This document shows, piece after piece, positions 30,361 through 38,580 of a DNA stretch of 64,000 bases. Source of the DNA: Idiomarina sp. MD25a (GTDB taxonomy: Bacteria; Pseudomonadota; Gammaproteobacteria; Enterobacterales; Alteromonadaceae); the NCBI RefSeq assembly GCF_001870515.1, contig NZ_MDGT01000003.1, positions 998,842 through 1,062,841 of the forward strand. Direction: 5' to 3'. Position numbers and translations under genes: made by a program. Position 1 is the first letter of the stretch; each line of letters begins with the position of its first letter. A model generated the notes under the pieces. That model searched no databases and had not been told where the DNA came from. It saw only the letters and a program-made list of their open reading frames with translations.

Positions 30361-30651
30361 ATGTGCCAGTTTCACTATAAAGCATCATCGAAATTTAAGC
30401 AGCGCGGTCAGGGGATGACCGAGTATATTATTATAGTGGCGTTGATCGCGGTGGCGGCCATCGGCGTGTATTCGATGTTCGGTCAGAGCTTACGTAATCA
30501 AGTCGCTGGGCTCGCTAAAGAGATGACCGGACAAAGTGCTTCGGCGGAAATCAACCAAGCACGTCAGTCAGCCCGAACCGCCTCAACAGTAGCCAAGAAA
30601 AATATTAACTTGGGTAACTACGATGAACCCAACAAAACGGAAGAGCAATGA
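30361..30651 (+). CDS. flp: Flp-type (type IVc) pilin
   Basis: A 96-residue prepilin. A 16-residue basic leader ends in Gly16, followed by the Flp motif G-xxxx-EY (GQGMTEY, with Glu at +5 and Tyr at +6). A 20-residue hydrophobic helix (IIIVALIAVAAIGVYSMF) follows. The mature chain (about 80 residues) is longer than classical Flp subunits because of a hydrophilic Gln/Ala/Ser/Lys-rich tail. It is first in the Tad operon, and its stop overlaps the next start (ATGA). It needs a prepilin peptidase, not found in this locus. Confidence 0.88.
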   Translation: MCQFHYKASSKFKQRGQGMTEYIIIVALIAVAAIGVYSMFGQSLRNQVAGLAKEMTGQSASAEINQARQSARTASTVAKKNINLGNYDEPNKTEEQ

Positions 30652-31880
30652 AGCGGGTTGCTATTAGCCGCGGCATGGCGCTACCACTTTATTTGGCTTT
30701 TTCGATATTACTTTGCCTCGCGCTACTCTCCGTGACGCAGTTAGGCCAACATGCGCGGCGGCAATTCTACTTACAGAGCGTTGCTGATAATGCGGCAATG
30801 AGTGCTGGCGTGCTAATGGCGCGTCAGCTCAATTTTGCAGCGTTGTTAAACCGCGCCTTAATAGGCAACCAAGTCGCCCTTGCTCAGTGGGTTGGCTTAC
30901 ATAGCTGGTTTAATATGATGCTGTCATTACTGAATAACAGTTCCACCGTTTTGTCCTTGGTGCCTGTATTGACGGGACCTATGTTGACGCTGAAGCGCGC
31001 CTTGAAAGGTATTAAGCTGGGCACGGAGCGTGGTTTGTCGGCAGTGGTGATGCTTCATGTTGCCATCATTCAGGCCATTTCTGCATTACAGACCGTGTTA
31101 CAACATACCTTAATTGCAGAAATCCCATTTTCCTTGAAAGATGTGGTGGCGGCACACGATGAGACACTTGAGTGGGATGCCTTTCATGGTGGCGGTATTG
31201 TTCCTTTTCCAGCGCTTTGGTGGCGGCTAACTCAAGTCGAGTCAACCCGTGACAAAGAACAGTCAGCGTTTTTTAAAACGCTCGTGCTGAAAAGCCGCGA
31301 TCCGTTTTCTAAAAAGCGAACCTACAATTGGCTCGATACCTATGCACTAAAAATTCGTCGAGCCGGAGGTAGCGACTTGGTAACGCGTTGGAATGGTGAA
31401 TGGAATTGGCACGCCATCGATACTGTCTCAGCGCATTGGCGTAAATACTGGGCGTTCGGCAGCATGAAAGAGCGGCTCCCACTGGCCTGGGGAGCGTCTG
31501 CACAGTACGTTCGGGTTAAACGTTGGGCGTCGATTTATGGCGAATCTGAATGGATAAACCCATGGGCCACATGGCTCGGTTGGAAGTCGATGCCGCGCTT
31601 AAAAGTTAAGCAGCCTGCGTTTCGCTTCGTGCGCTTGCAACATACTGCACGTCTGGGAGCCGATAAAATTGTGGTGAAAATCACTGACCCTGAATCGGAG
31701 CAACAAGCCGTAGCAAAAGCGGAAGTCTTCTTTTCTCGTCCCAACAGCTTATTTCCGCGCTCGGATGGTGAGCGAGAGCGAGAAAATTTATTTAACGCAC
31801 TATGGCAAACCCGTATCGCGCCGTTATCGCTCGTGGAAAAAACTGTACTCGGTATTCAAGCCTATGAAAAATCGACCTAA
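30648..31880 (+). CDS. TadG-like membrane-anchored pilus protein
   Basis: A 410-residue protein with one N-terminal hydrophobic helix (about residues 10-30, MALPLYLAFSILLCLALLSV) after a short basic leader. The next segment, HARRQFYLQSVADNAAMSAGVLMARQLNF, resembles the TadG/TadE start in which the chain continues into the periplasm. The prepilin Glu at +5 is absent (Leu instead), so processing by the prepilin peptidase is doubtful. The rest is not recognised. It overlaps flp by 4 bases. Assignment as TadG-like rests on topology and position. Confidence 0.65.
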   Translation: MKRVAISRGMALPLYLAFSILLCLALLSVTQLGQHARRQFYLQSVADNAAMSAGVLMARQLNFAALLNRALIGNQVALAQWVGLHSWFNMMLSLLNNSSTVLSLVPVLTGPMLTLKRALKGIKLGTERGLSAVVMLHVAIIQAISALQTVLQHTLIAEIPFSLKDVVAAHDETLEWDAFHGGGIVPFPALWWRLTQVESTRDKEQSAFFKTLVLKSRDPFSKKRTYNWLDTYALKIRRAGGSDLVTRWNGEWNWHAIDTVSAHWRKYWAFGSMKERLPLAWGASAQYVRVKRWASIYGESEWINPWATWLGWKSMPRLKVKQPAFRFVRLQHTARLGADKIVVKITDPESEQQAVAKAEVFFSRPNSLFPRSDGERERENLFNALWQTRIAPLSLVEKTVLGIQAYEKST

Positions 31881-32427
31881 ATCTTCGGTTTGTCAGGGGC
31901 ACGTGTTAGTCGAGTCTTTGATTGTTGCAGGACTGTGGGTCATTCTGATTCTTTCTCTCGCCGACGTATTAGTGCCAGCTGTCAAAACCAGTGAGACAAC
32001 GCTAATAGAGCAACGCCAACGTATTTTTGCCGACCCTGTGGATTCAGAGAAACTGCAGCGTTCGAGTGACTACGCGTCAGCCAAAGTAAGTCATCGCTTG
32101 TTGGGGCCGCTCGATAAGTTGGTAAAGAACGATTTAGATGTCGATAACCTCATGCGAACAAAACAGCAAACACCACTATGGAAAATGGCTCAATTACGCA
32201 ATGACTGGGCTGCCAAAGAAGATGCGGAGTTGCGCGACCGACCCGCGGGCTGGGTAATTAATCGGGTGCTAGATATGGGATGGCTCAATACCGTGAGGGA
32301 CGTTATTGCTATTTTGCCGTTTGCGCGGGAATTCTCTAGTGAGTCACTAATTTGGGGTTATATCGATGACGAGATTGTTCCAGAGGAGGAAGAAACATGT
32401 TCGCGGATATTCCAGTGGCTTTGCTAA
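31864..32427 (+). CDS. TadE-like minor pseudopilin
   Basis: About 187 residues. Starting at the ATG at 31864, the leader MKNRPKSSVCQG ends in Gly12. Then comes HVLVES, which places Glu at +5 as in TadE/TadF pseudopilins, and a hydrophobic helix (LIVAGLWVILILSLADVLV). A longer frame opens at 31765 but would overlap the TadG-like gene by more than 100 bases and bury the leader. The periplasmic part has no recognised domain. It overlaps the upstream gene by 17 bases. Confidence 0.65.
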   Translation: MKNRPKSSVCQGHVLVESLIVAGLWVILILSLADVLVPAVKTSETTLIEQRQRIFADPVDSEKLQRSSDYASAKVSHRLLGPLDKLVKNDLDVDNLMRTKQQTPLWKMAQLRNDWAAKEDAELRDRPAGWVINRVLDMGWLNTVRDVIAILPFAREFSSESLIWGYIDDEIVPEEEETCSRIFQWLC

Positions 32428-32918
32428 TGTGGTCGTGGATGGAGCCTGACCCCACGCACAAGATGATGCGCTTGCTCAAGCCGGTGCAACCCGATTGGCA
32501 GATACTGGCACAAAAGTTTCCAAACTGTCCGCTTACGGTCGAGTTAAAGCTTTGGGTATGTGAAGTTGAACACAAGATCTGGTTTTTGCATCAGGGCGAT
32601 GATGAGGCTTGGTGGCTTTCATCGATTGATGCGACGGCAAAGGTGACCACGCCTCCACCTGTCAATATTGGATTAGAGCCTTATGGCTACGGGCGTCAAC
32701 ATGCGTATCAATATTGGCTATTCATCGAACCAGTCGGTCGTGTTGCCCTACGACGGCAACTGGAGTTCCGCTTGAGTCAGCTAAAACGTCAACGAATATC
32801 GGTCGATGACACTCAAGAACTTATCCATATTCCTGCATTAAGTAGCTTGCTTAGCATCTATAACTATCGCCAATGGACGGTGTTGATATGGTTAAAAACG
32901 CAACAGGACAAGCGCTGA
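32397..32918 (+). CDS. Unassigned Tad-operon protein (173 aa)
   Basis: I do not recognise this protein. It has 173 residues, begins MFADIPVALLMWSWMEPD, is rich in tryptophan and tyrosine, and lacks a signal peptide or clear membrane helix. A GAGGAAG site precedes the ATG and its start lies 31 bases inside the TadE-like gene, so it is translated with the pilus genes. Its C-terminus overlaps the next gene. An accessory or cytoplasmic assembly role is possible. It does not look like TadZ: no P-loop is visible. Confidence 0.6.
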   Translation: MFADIPVALLMWSWMEPDPTHKMMRLLKPVQPDWQILAQKFPNCPLTVELKLWVCEVEHKIWFLHQGDDEAWWLSSIDATAKVTTPPPVNIGLEPYGYGRQHAYQYWLFIEPVGRVALRRQLEFRLSQLKRQRISVDDTQELIHIPALSSLLSIYNYRQWTVLIWLKTQQDKR

Positions 32919-33079
32919 CTGAGTCACTTATTCTACTATTCATGTGCTTTGTATTTTTATTTGGTACTGAGTGGGGGCAGTCGATAGTTGAGCAACTTAA
33001 ACAGCTTGGACAGTTATTGTCCCTACATTTTAAAACCGTATTGAACTTAATCAGCTTTGTACCAGGGAGTGGAATGTGA
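32873..33079 (+). CDS. Small TadF/Flp-like pseudopilin
   Basis: A 68-residue protein with a leader ending ATG (Ala-Thr-Gly12), then QALTES with Glu at +5, and a strongly hydrophobic helix (LILLFMCFVFLFG). This is the pattern of a small pseudopilin. The ATG at 32873 has no clear ribosome-binding site; an internal ATG at 32888 (MVKNATG) is an equally good start. It overlaps the preceding gene by 46 (or 31) bases, and its stop overlaps the cpaB start in a GTGA arrangement. Confidence 0.65.
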   Translation: MDGVDMVKNATGQALTESLILLFMCFVFLFGTEWGQSIVEQLKQLGQLLSLHFKTVLNLISFVPGSGM

Positions 33080-33759
33080 AGGCAAAAAGGCAATGGATTA
33101 TTTTATTGCTGCTCAGTGTCGTGTTGACGGCTTTCACTTTGTGGCTGCTGCGCTCTTATCTTAATTACGAAACCGCCAAGCGATTGAGGGCAGAAACGCC
33201 CCCCGAACAGGCTATTGTGGTGTTCAGTCAAGATTTAGCAGCAGGTACGTTGGTTGACACTTCAATGCTCTCACTTCGGCAATATCCTGCTCACCTTGTT
33301 AATCCGACATGGATGACTGAGGACTATGTCGGCAGCATTTTAGATTTACCTCTAAAGCATTCGGTAACGGCCGGAACACCTGTCGAAGAGACGCAATTTG
33401 AGCTTAGTTATCAAAAGCGTATGGCTGATACCTTACCTGCTGGGTATTGGGCAATCACGTTGCCCGTTGACGTGATGCAGGTTCACAACGGCCAATTGCA
33501 GCCTGATGATCGCGTCGACTTAGTGAGCAGAAATCAGTTACGGGAGACGCTGCAGGTTGTTGAAAATATTCGGGTGCTTTCCATCAATGGAGCGGAAAAT
33601 GGAAGCGGATTATCGGTCACTTTAGCTGTCTCTGCTCAGCAACGGCTGCAACTTGGGCAAATGATCGGCGAGGGTATGCAATGGTGGGTGAGAGCAGCAG
33701 GGGAGAAAAGTCGCCCCTGGCAAACTCAGGTGCGTCGGTCGGCGATTTTAGATTGGTAG
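33076..33759 (+). CDS. cpaB: Flp pilus assembly protein CpaB (RcpC)
   Basis: A 227-residue inner-membrane-anchored protein with an N-terminal TM helix (about residues 7-25). An SAF-like domain (VVFSQDLAAGTLVDTSMLSLRQYP) and a CpaB core (MQVHNGQLQPDDRVDLVS) follow. CpaB/RcpC links the secretin to the inner-membrane complex in Tad systems. It uses a GTG start that overlaps the preceding stop by 4 bases, behind AGGGAG. The secretin gene follows 13 bases later. Confidence 0.87.
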   Translation: MKAKRQWIILLLLSVVLTAFTLWLLRSYLNYETAKRLRAETPPEQAIVVFSQDLAAGTLVDTSMLSLRQYPAHLVNPTWMTEDYVGSILDLPLKHSVTAGTPVEETQFELSYQKRMADTLPAGYWAITLPVDVMQVHNGQLQPDDRVDLVSRNQLRETLQVVENIRVLSINGAENGSGLSVTLAVSAQQRLQLGQMIGEGMQWWVRAAGEKSRPWQTQVRRSAILDW

Positions 33760-33772
33760 GAGCGAATCCACA

Positions 33773-34954
33773 ATGTTGAGACATCTACTCATCATGTTGC
33801 TTGCTGTCATTGCACAGCCATGCATCGCTACAACGGTTGAAAAGCTTGTCATTACGGTTGGACAGAGCGAGCGGGTGAGTATCACGCCGAGTACTCAGGT
33901 GATGATAGCCAATGAATCCCTAGCGCAAGCTAAGCTTGTTTCTCAAGATACCTTACTGGTACGTGGATTAATGCCTGGTACCACGGATATGTGGTTGATT
34001 GGACCCGACGACAGACGAGTGGTGATTACTGTGTTGCACACTGTGCCAACCAATGTTCTGGCACGCTTGAAGGCTTGGCAGCGGGACTATCAGAGCTTTA
34101 GCATTAAGCGTCAGGGCCAGCAAATTGAGTTGGCGGGGGCGTTACCTGAATCCAAAAGAGCGACGCTTAAAAAGTTGATAGAACCTTATCCAAATATTAT
34201 CGATAGAACTACATCGACTCAGGTTGAACATCCGATGTTACGGCTTAAGGTGACTATCTTAGAAATTAAGCAGCAGTTTGTGCAGCAATTGGGTATTCAA
34301 TGGGACTCCCAAATAGCAGGACCGAACTGGCAGTTGGGGCGTCAAGGCGGCGTCGAATGGAGTCCTCTGCTGATGTCGAATATTCAGTTACTTGAGCAAC
34401 AAGGTGCTGCAAAACTATTGGCAACGCCCGTATTAACGACTCAAAGTGGGCAACCTGCATCTTTTCTTGCAGGTGGCGAAATCCCCATTCCTCAGGTCGT
34501 TGGGCAAGGTATGCAAGATGTTAGTTTTCGTGAATACGGCGTCCGATTAACCATTGACCCTGTGGTTGCCGCGGAAAATAAAATCACAGCTAAATTGAGC
34601 GCCGAAGTATCAAACATTGACCCAGCAGTCGAAGTGAATGGTGTACCCGGTATTCTTACGCGACGCACAGAAGCCGTGTTGAGTGCTCAACATGGTGAGA
34701 CAGTCGTTTTATCCGGTTTGCTCAGTACCGACAGTAGTGAATCTGAAGCTGGGCTTCCGGGCTTAAAACAGTTACCTATTGCTGGAGAAGTGTTTAAGCA
34801 GCGTGGGCAACGGAATCAGCATACTGAATTACTTATTTTTGTTACCAGTGAAATTGTGGCATACGACCATCAACGTCAAGCACTGAAACAACGCTATCGT
34901 GAACAAGCTCAGCAATGGTACTTACAAGCAGGCTGCATTGGACTCAAGGAGTGA
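33773..34954 (+). CDS. rcpA: Tad secretin (CpaC/RcpA family)
   Basis: The outer-membrane secretin channel of the Flp pilus, 393 residues. A signal peptide (about residues 1-20) leads to an N-terminal pilus-formation domain (GQSERVSITPSTQVMI...LVRGLMPGTTDMWLI) and a BON-like middle. The C-terminal secretin domain carries LLATPVLTTQSGQPASFLAGGEIPIP and TVVLSGLLSTDSSESEAGLPGL. It is a little shorter than typical CpaC. No separate pilotin gene is obvious. Its last codons lead into an AAGGAG site for the ATPase gene. Confidence 0.9.
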   Translation: MLRHLLIMLLAVIAQPCIATTVEKLVITVGQSERVSITPSTQVMIANESLAQAKLVSQDTLLVRGLMPGTTDMWLIGPDDRRVVITVLHTVPTNVLARLKAWQRDYQSFSIKRQGQQIELAGALPESKRATLKKLIEPYPNIIDRTTSTQVEHPMLRLKVTILEIKQQFVQQLGIQWDSQIAGPNWQLGRQGGVEWSPLLMSNIQLLEQQGAAKLLATPVLTTQSGQPASFLAGGEIPIPQVVGQGMQDVSFREYGVRLTIDPVVAAENKITAKLSAEVSNIDPAVEVNGVPGILTRRTEAVLSAQHGETVVLSGLLSTDSSESEAGLPGLKQLPIAGEVFKQRGQRNQHTELLIFVTSEIVAYDHQRQALKQRYREQAQQWYLQAGCIGLKE

Positions 34955-34956
34955 GT

Positions 34957-36168
34957 ATGGATAAACAACAGCTACGACAAGCGCTTAAGACTCATCTGCA
35001 ACAGCGACAGTCGGGCGTACAGGATTTGCCCGCGGCTGAATTACGCGAACATGCTAAACGCTATTTACTTGATCTCAACCATCATCAGTCACAGGTATCT
35101 GAAGATGCCGTCGCTGATGTTATTGACGAAGTACTTGGATTGGGACCGATTGAGACGTTGCTTCGCGATGAGTCGGTATCGGAGATCATGGTCAACCGTT
35201 ACGATCAAGTTTTCGTCGAGCGCTCAGGGCGACTAGCGAACTCTGGTCTAACATTTAGCGACGAGTCCAGTTTGCGGCGAGTTATTGAGCGTATTGTATT
35301 ACCATTAGGTCGGCATGTTGATGATTCGTCTCCGATGGTGGACGCTCGGCTACCTGATGGGTCTCGAGTCAATGCGGTACTGCAGCCACTCGCGGTAAAA
35401 GGCAGTTGTATTACGATTCGTAAGTTTTCATCTAAACCCCTGGTCATCGACGATTTAATTAGATTTGGCTCATTAACCCCCCAAGCAGCGGAATTCCTGA
35501 AACTCGCTGTTGAGTGTCGCCAGAATATTATTATTTCGGGCGGCACAGGTAGCGGTAAGACAACTTTATTAAACACCTTGTCATCGTTTATCCCGAGTGA
35601 TGAACGTATTGTTACCATTGAAGACGCTGCTGAGCTTAGACTACAGCACAAAAACTTGGTGTCACTCGAGGCGCGTCCGAAAAACCAAGAGGGTAAAGGT
35701 GCGATACACATTCGTGATTTAGTTATCAACTCATTGCGGATGCGCCCTGACCGTATTGTCGTGGGTGAGTGTCGTGGTGCTGAGGCACTCGATATGCTGC
35801 AAGCAATGAATACAGGTCATGCGGGTTCATTAAGCACGGTGCATGCAAATACAGCGCGAGATGCTGTGCGTCGTCTCGAGATTATGGTCTTAATGGGTTC
35901 AATGGATTTACCGATCTTCGCTATTCGTCAGCAAATCGCTAGTGCAGTTGATTTAATTGTGCAAACCGCCCGGTTGAGCAGTGGCCAGCGCGTTGTTACC
36001 AGTATTGATGAAGTCACGGGTATTGATGGAGAAACATTACAGATCGGAACCTTGTTTTCCCGGCACCGAGGCGAGGGCAGTCTGGTAAGCCAAGGCATGC
36101 CGGCAAGGTTTGCTGCCTCGCAACCGCCCGAACTCCAAGAGCAATTAGCACAAACATTGATGGGATAA
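34957..36168 (+). CDS. cpaF: Tad pilus assembly ATPase (CpaF/TadA)
   Basis: A 403-residue secretion ATPase of the VirB11/CpaF type that powers pilus extension, and possibly retraction, from the cytoplasmic face. Walker A is ISGGTGSGKTTLL near residue 194. The acidic box is VTIEDAAELRL, then Walker B in RPDRIVVGECRGAEALDMLQ and the His box in GSLSTVHANTARDAVRR. The start at 34957 (MDKQQLRQ) has AAGGAG at the right spacing; a longer frame from 34915 overlaps the secretin gene. It is 2 bases from the secretin stop. Confidence 0.95.
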   Translation: MDKQQLRQALKTHLQQRQSGVQDLPAAELREHAKRYLLDLNHHQSQVSEDAVADVIDEVLGLGPIETLLRDESVSEIMVNRYDQVFVERSGRLANSGLTFSDESSLRRVIERIVLPLGRHVDDSSPMVDARLPDGSRVNAVLQPLAVKGSCITIRKFSSKPLVIDDLIRFGSLTPQAAEFLKLAVECRQNIIISGGTGSGKTTLLNTLSSFIPSDERIVTIEDAAELRLQHKNLVSLEARPKNQEGKGAIHIRDLVINSLRMRPDRIVVGECRGAEALDMLQAMNTGHAGSLSTVHANTARDAVRRLEIMVLMGSMDLPIFAIRQQIASAVDLIVQTARLSSGQRVVTSIDEVTGIDGETLQIGTLFSRHRGEGSLVSQGMPARFAASQPPELQEQLAQTLMG

Positions 36169-36172
36169 ACCG

Positions 36173-37018
36173 ATGTTAATTGCGGTTATTGTGAGCGTGC
36201 TCCTGACTATTGCTATTTGGTTGATCTGGATGCGTCAACTTAATCGCAATCGCATACAAGCGATTGAGGGCACGTTGGCGCATCACACGCAACGCTCGCT
36301 ACAAGAGTTTTTCGTTTTCTTACCCGTTAAGTGGCTAATCAGGGGGTATTTGATTACCAGTTGCATCTTACCACTACTGATGGGCATTACATTGGGAGGG
36401 CGGTCGGCTGGCGTCACTTTGGCTGTTTGCTTAATATCACCGCCAATGATCTACCGTTGGTTACGGAATAAACGCTACCGCGCGTTGCAACGACAGTTAC
36501 CGATGTTGCTAATGAATCTATCTAATCAATTGAAGTCAGGGATGAGTATGGTGAATGCGGTCACTACACTTTTTGACGAGTTTGAGGCACCGCTAGGACA
36601 GGAGGTGAACGAAATCATCCGCCAAATTAAGTTAGGCGATGACTTGCCCAGTGCGCTTGCCAACTGGCAACAGCGGGTACCTATTTTTAGCATTACGCTC
36701 GTGGTCCAAGCCTTAATATTGGGATACCGCAATGGTGGGCAGCAGTCACAAGTGTTGCGGAGGCTTGCGGAAAACTTGGGTCAACAACAAAAGGTAAGGG
36801 ACCGACAACAAGCATTATCAGCGCAAGGGCGCATGCAGGCGTGGGTCTTAATTAGTATGCCATTGGCATTGTTTCTTCTGCTCAATTGGATGAAACCGAC
36901 TCATACTGCTTATTTGACTGGAACCCTGATCGGTCAGGTGGCACTCGGTGCGGCCGTGATTTTGACTTTAATCGGCGCAATGATGGTTAAGCGCATTCTC
37001 AATACAGACGATTTTTAA
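36173..37018 (+). CDS. tadB: Tad inner-membrane platform protein TadB
   Basis: A 281-residue membrane protein with a type II secretion F domain (LSNQLKSGMSMVNAVTTLFDEFEAP...LGDDLPSALANWQQRVP). Hydrophobic helices are seen near the N-terminus (residues 2-18), at about 60-95 and at the C-terminus. With TadC it forms the inner-membrane platform on which the ATPase acts. It begins 4 bases after cpaF and its stop overlaps the tadC start (TAATG). Confidence 0.9.
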   Translation: MLIAVIVSVLLTIAIWLIWMRQLNRNRIQAIEGTLAHHTQRSLQEFFVFLPVKWLIRGYLITSCILPLLMGITLGGRSAGVTLAVCLISPPMIYRWLRNKRYRALQRQLPMLLMNLSNQLKSGMSMVNAVTTLFDEFEAPLGQEVNEIIRQIKLGDDLPSALANWQQRVPIFSITLVVQALILGYRNGGQQSQVLRRLAENLGQQQKVRDRQQALSAQGRMQAWVLISMPLALFLLLNWMKPTHTAYLTGTLIGQVALGAAVILTLIGAMMVKRILNTDDF

Positions 37019-37812
37019 TGCAACTCGTTATTATAGTTTTTTGTTTATTCGTGCTTTGCTGTCTTTTAAGTGGTTTATTGATTTGGCTAGCGAGAATTTT
37101 TCGGCTAGCTGAACGCTGGGAGCGCGTCTGTGAACGCGTGTACCAGAAAATTCCTCTACGGACACAGATTTTACTGCGACGTTGGTTCGACTTAGAGCAA
37201 AAAAACACCAACTTTCATTGTCGTGTCATTAATGTCAGTTGTGTAATTGCGCTGCTGGCGCTTGTGAGTGCTGTGCTGCAATTAGGCTGGTTATTGATGT
37301 TGTTAATGTTGGTCACCGCCTTAATTATCCAGCGCGGTCAACGGCAATTTCGTAGTAAACAAGCGCACATTTATCGTGAACTGCCCGACTTCTGTGATTT
37401 GCTTGGGATGATGTTGGCATCAGGGTTACCTTTAATTCCTGCACTTGACCGAGTTTCCAATGCGTCGAGTACGGGCTATTTAGCGCGAGAGATACATTAT
37501 ATTGGACAACAGATTAGGCGTGGTACTGACCTAGGCAGCGCATTATTTAGTTTAGCCGATTTATACCGCGTTAACGTTTTGAGTGAATGGTGCAAGCTGT
37601 TAAACCGAGGTTACCAACAAGGCAATAGTCTAATCGATGCGTTGATGTTTTTCTCTGAGCAACTGCGCGATGAACAGCTTAATCAAGCTGAAAAGAAGGC
37701 TCAAGAGGCGCCCGTAAAATTACTGCTACCGTTACTTAGTTGTTTTTTTCCGGTGAATTTTTTAGTGATTTTGGGACCCATCTTTATTCAGTTGTACCAA
37801 GGGGGATACTAG
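37018..37812 (+). CDS. tadC: Tad inner-membrane platform protein TadC
   Basis: A 264-residue paralogue of TadB with a type II secretion F domain. FCDLLGMMLASGLPLIPALDRVSNAS and GTDLGSALFSLADLYRVNVL form the central cytoplasmic helices, and EAPVKLLLPLLSCFFPVNFLVILGPIF is the terminal membrane part. The start shares a base with the tadB stop. A GTG start for the DUF192 gene shares the last base of its TAG stop, so translation runs through. Confidence 0.9.
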   Translation: MQLVIIVFCLFVLCCLLSGLLIWLARIFRLAERWERVCERVYQKIPLRTQILLRRWFDLEQKNTNFHCRVINVSCVIALLALVSAVLQLGWLLMLLMLVTALIIQRGQRQFRSKQAHIYRELPDFCDLLGMMLASGLPLIPALDRVSNASSTGYLAREIHYIGQQIRRGTDLGSALFSLADLYRVNVLSEWCKLLNRGYQQGNSLIDALMFFSEQLRDEQLNQAEKKAQEAPVKLLLPLLSCFFPVNFLVILGPIFIQLYQGGY

Positions 37813-38234
37813 TGACGAGCACTATCATTTGGCCCGACACGCATTATCTAACAGGCTATTTTTCACGTTTACGCGGTGTTACAGCACTAACCGAGTTGAC
37901 TCCACTGAGTGCAATTTGGTTTCCAGGCTGTCGCGCTGTACATACCTTTGGTATGCGTTTCCCAATTGATGTGGTAGCGCTTGATAGGACAGGCATCATA
38001 ATTAATGTGAAGCGTTTACTAACACCGAATAAAACTTACATTCAGAAGCAGGCGCATACAGTGGTCGAACTGTGTGCATTGAGCCCGTATCCACTCGAAT
38101 CTTGGGTTGGAGCAAAGCTCCATTTAGAGGCAAGGAGTCAAAATGAAAAAAAGCATTGGGCTACTCGTATTGTGTTTGAGCGCATGCACGAGCACACCAC
38201 AGTCGCCTCAGTACGCGCAATATCAGCTGGGTAA
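37812..38234 (+). CDS. DUF192-family protein inside the Tad operon
   Basis: About 140 residues from a GTG start that overlaps the tadC TAG. The DUF192 core is clear: IWFPGCRAVHTFGMRFPIDVVALDRTGIIINV. Most DUF192 proteins are small exported or lipid-anchored proteins; no signal peptide is seen here. The core ends near residue 110, but the frame runs on for 92 bases over the tadD-like gene, adding a tail (HWATRIVFERM and beyond) that looks non-conserved. Either the stop was lost or the tail is real. The function of DUF192 is unknown. Confidence 0.7.
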   Translation: MTSTIIWPDTHYLTGYFSRLRGVTALTELTPLSAIWFPGCRAVHTFGMRFPIDVVALDRTGIIINVKRLLTPNKTYIQKQAHTVVELCALSPYPLESWVGAKLHLEARSQNEKKHWATRIVFERMHEHTTVASVRAISAG

Positions 38235-38580
38235 TGCTAAAGCATGGTACGAGCAGGGTGACCTGTTATCGGCGGAGCAGCAACTCAATGCATTACATCA
38301 GAATGGTGCAGGAAGTGCAGCGAGTTGGCGCTTACTTGGCAATATTCATCTTCGACAACACCGGTTAGAGGCTGCGCGTGAGGCGTACCAAAAGTCTGTG
38401 CAACTTAATCCTCACGAGGCCGATGTGTGGCACAATTTAGCGTTGACAGAACTGCGACAAACAACAGCGACTTTGATGAGAGCTCGCACGCAATTGCAAC
38501 GCTTGCCCGATGAAGATGAACGCTTACTAGCCCTATTGCTTAAGCTTCAACGCGTCAATATAGGCAATGAGCACCCTTAA
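38143..38580 (+). CDS. tadD: TadD-like TPR lipoprotein
   Basis: A 145-residue lipoprotein with lipobox LSAC (Cys14) and at least two TPR units (AKAWYEQGDLLSAEQQLNAL; WRLLGNIHLRQHRLEAAREAYQKSVQLNPHEADVW). In Tad systems TadD is the TPR lipoprotein that helps assemble the secretin. An AAGGAG site inside the DUF192 frame precedes the ATG, supporting this start. It overlaps the following gene by 14 bases. Confidence 0.8.
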   Translation: MKKSIGLLVLCLSACTSTPQSPQYAQYQLGNAKAWYEQGDLLSAEQQLNALHQNGAGSAASWRLLGNIHLRQHRLEAAREAYQKSVQLNPHEADVWHNLALTELRQTTATLMRARTQLQRLPDEDERLLALLLKLQRVNIGNEHP

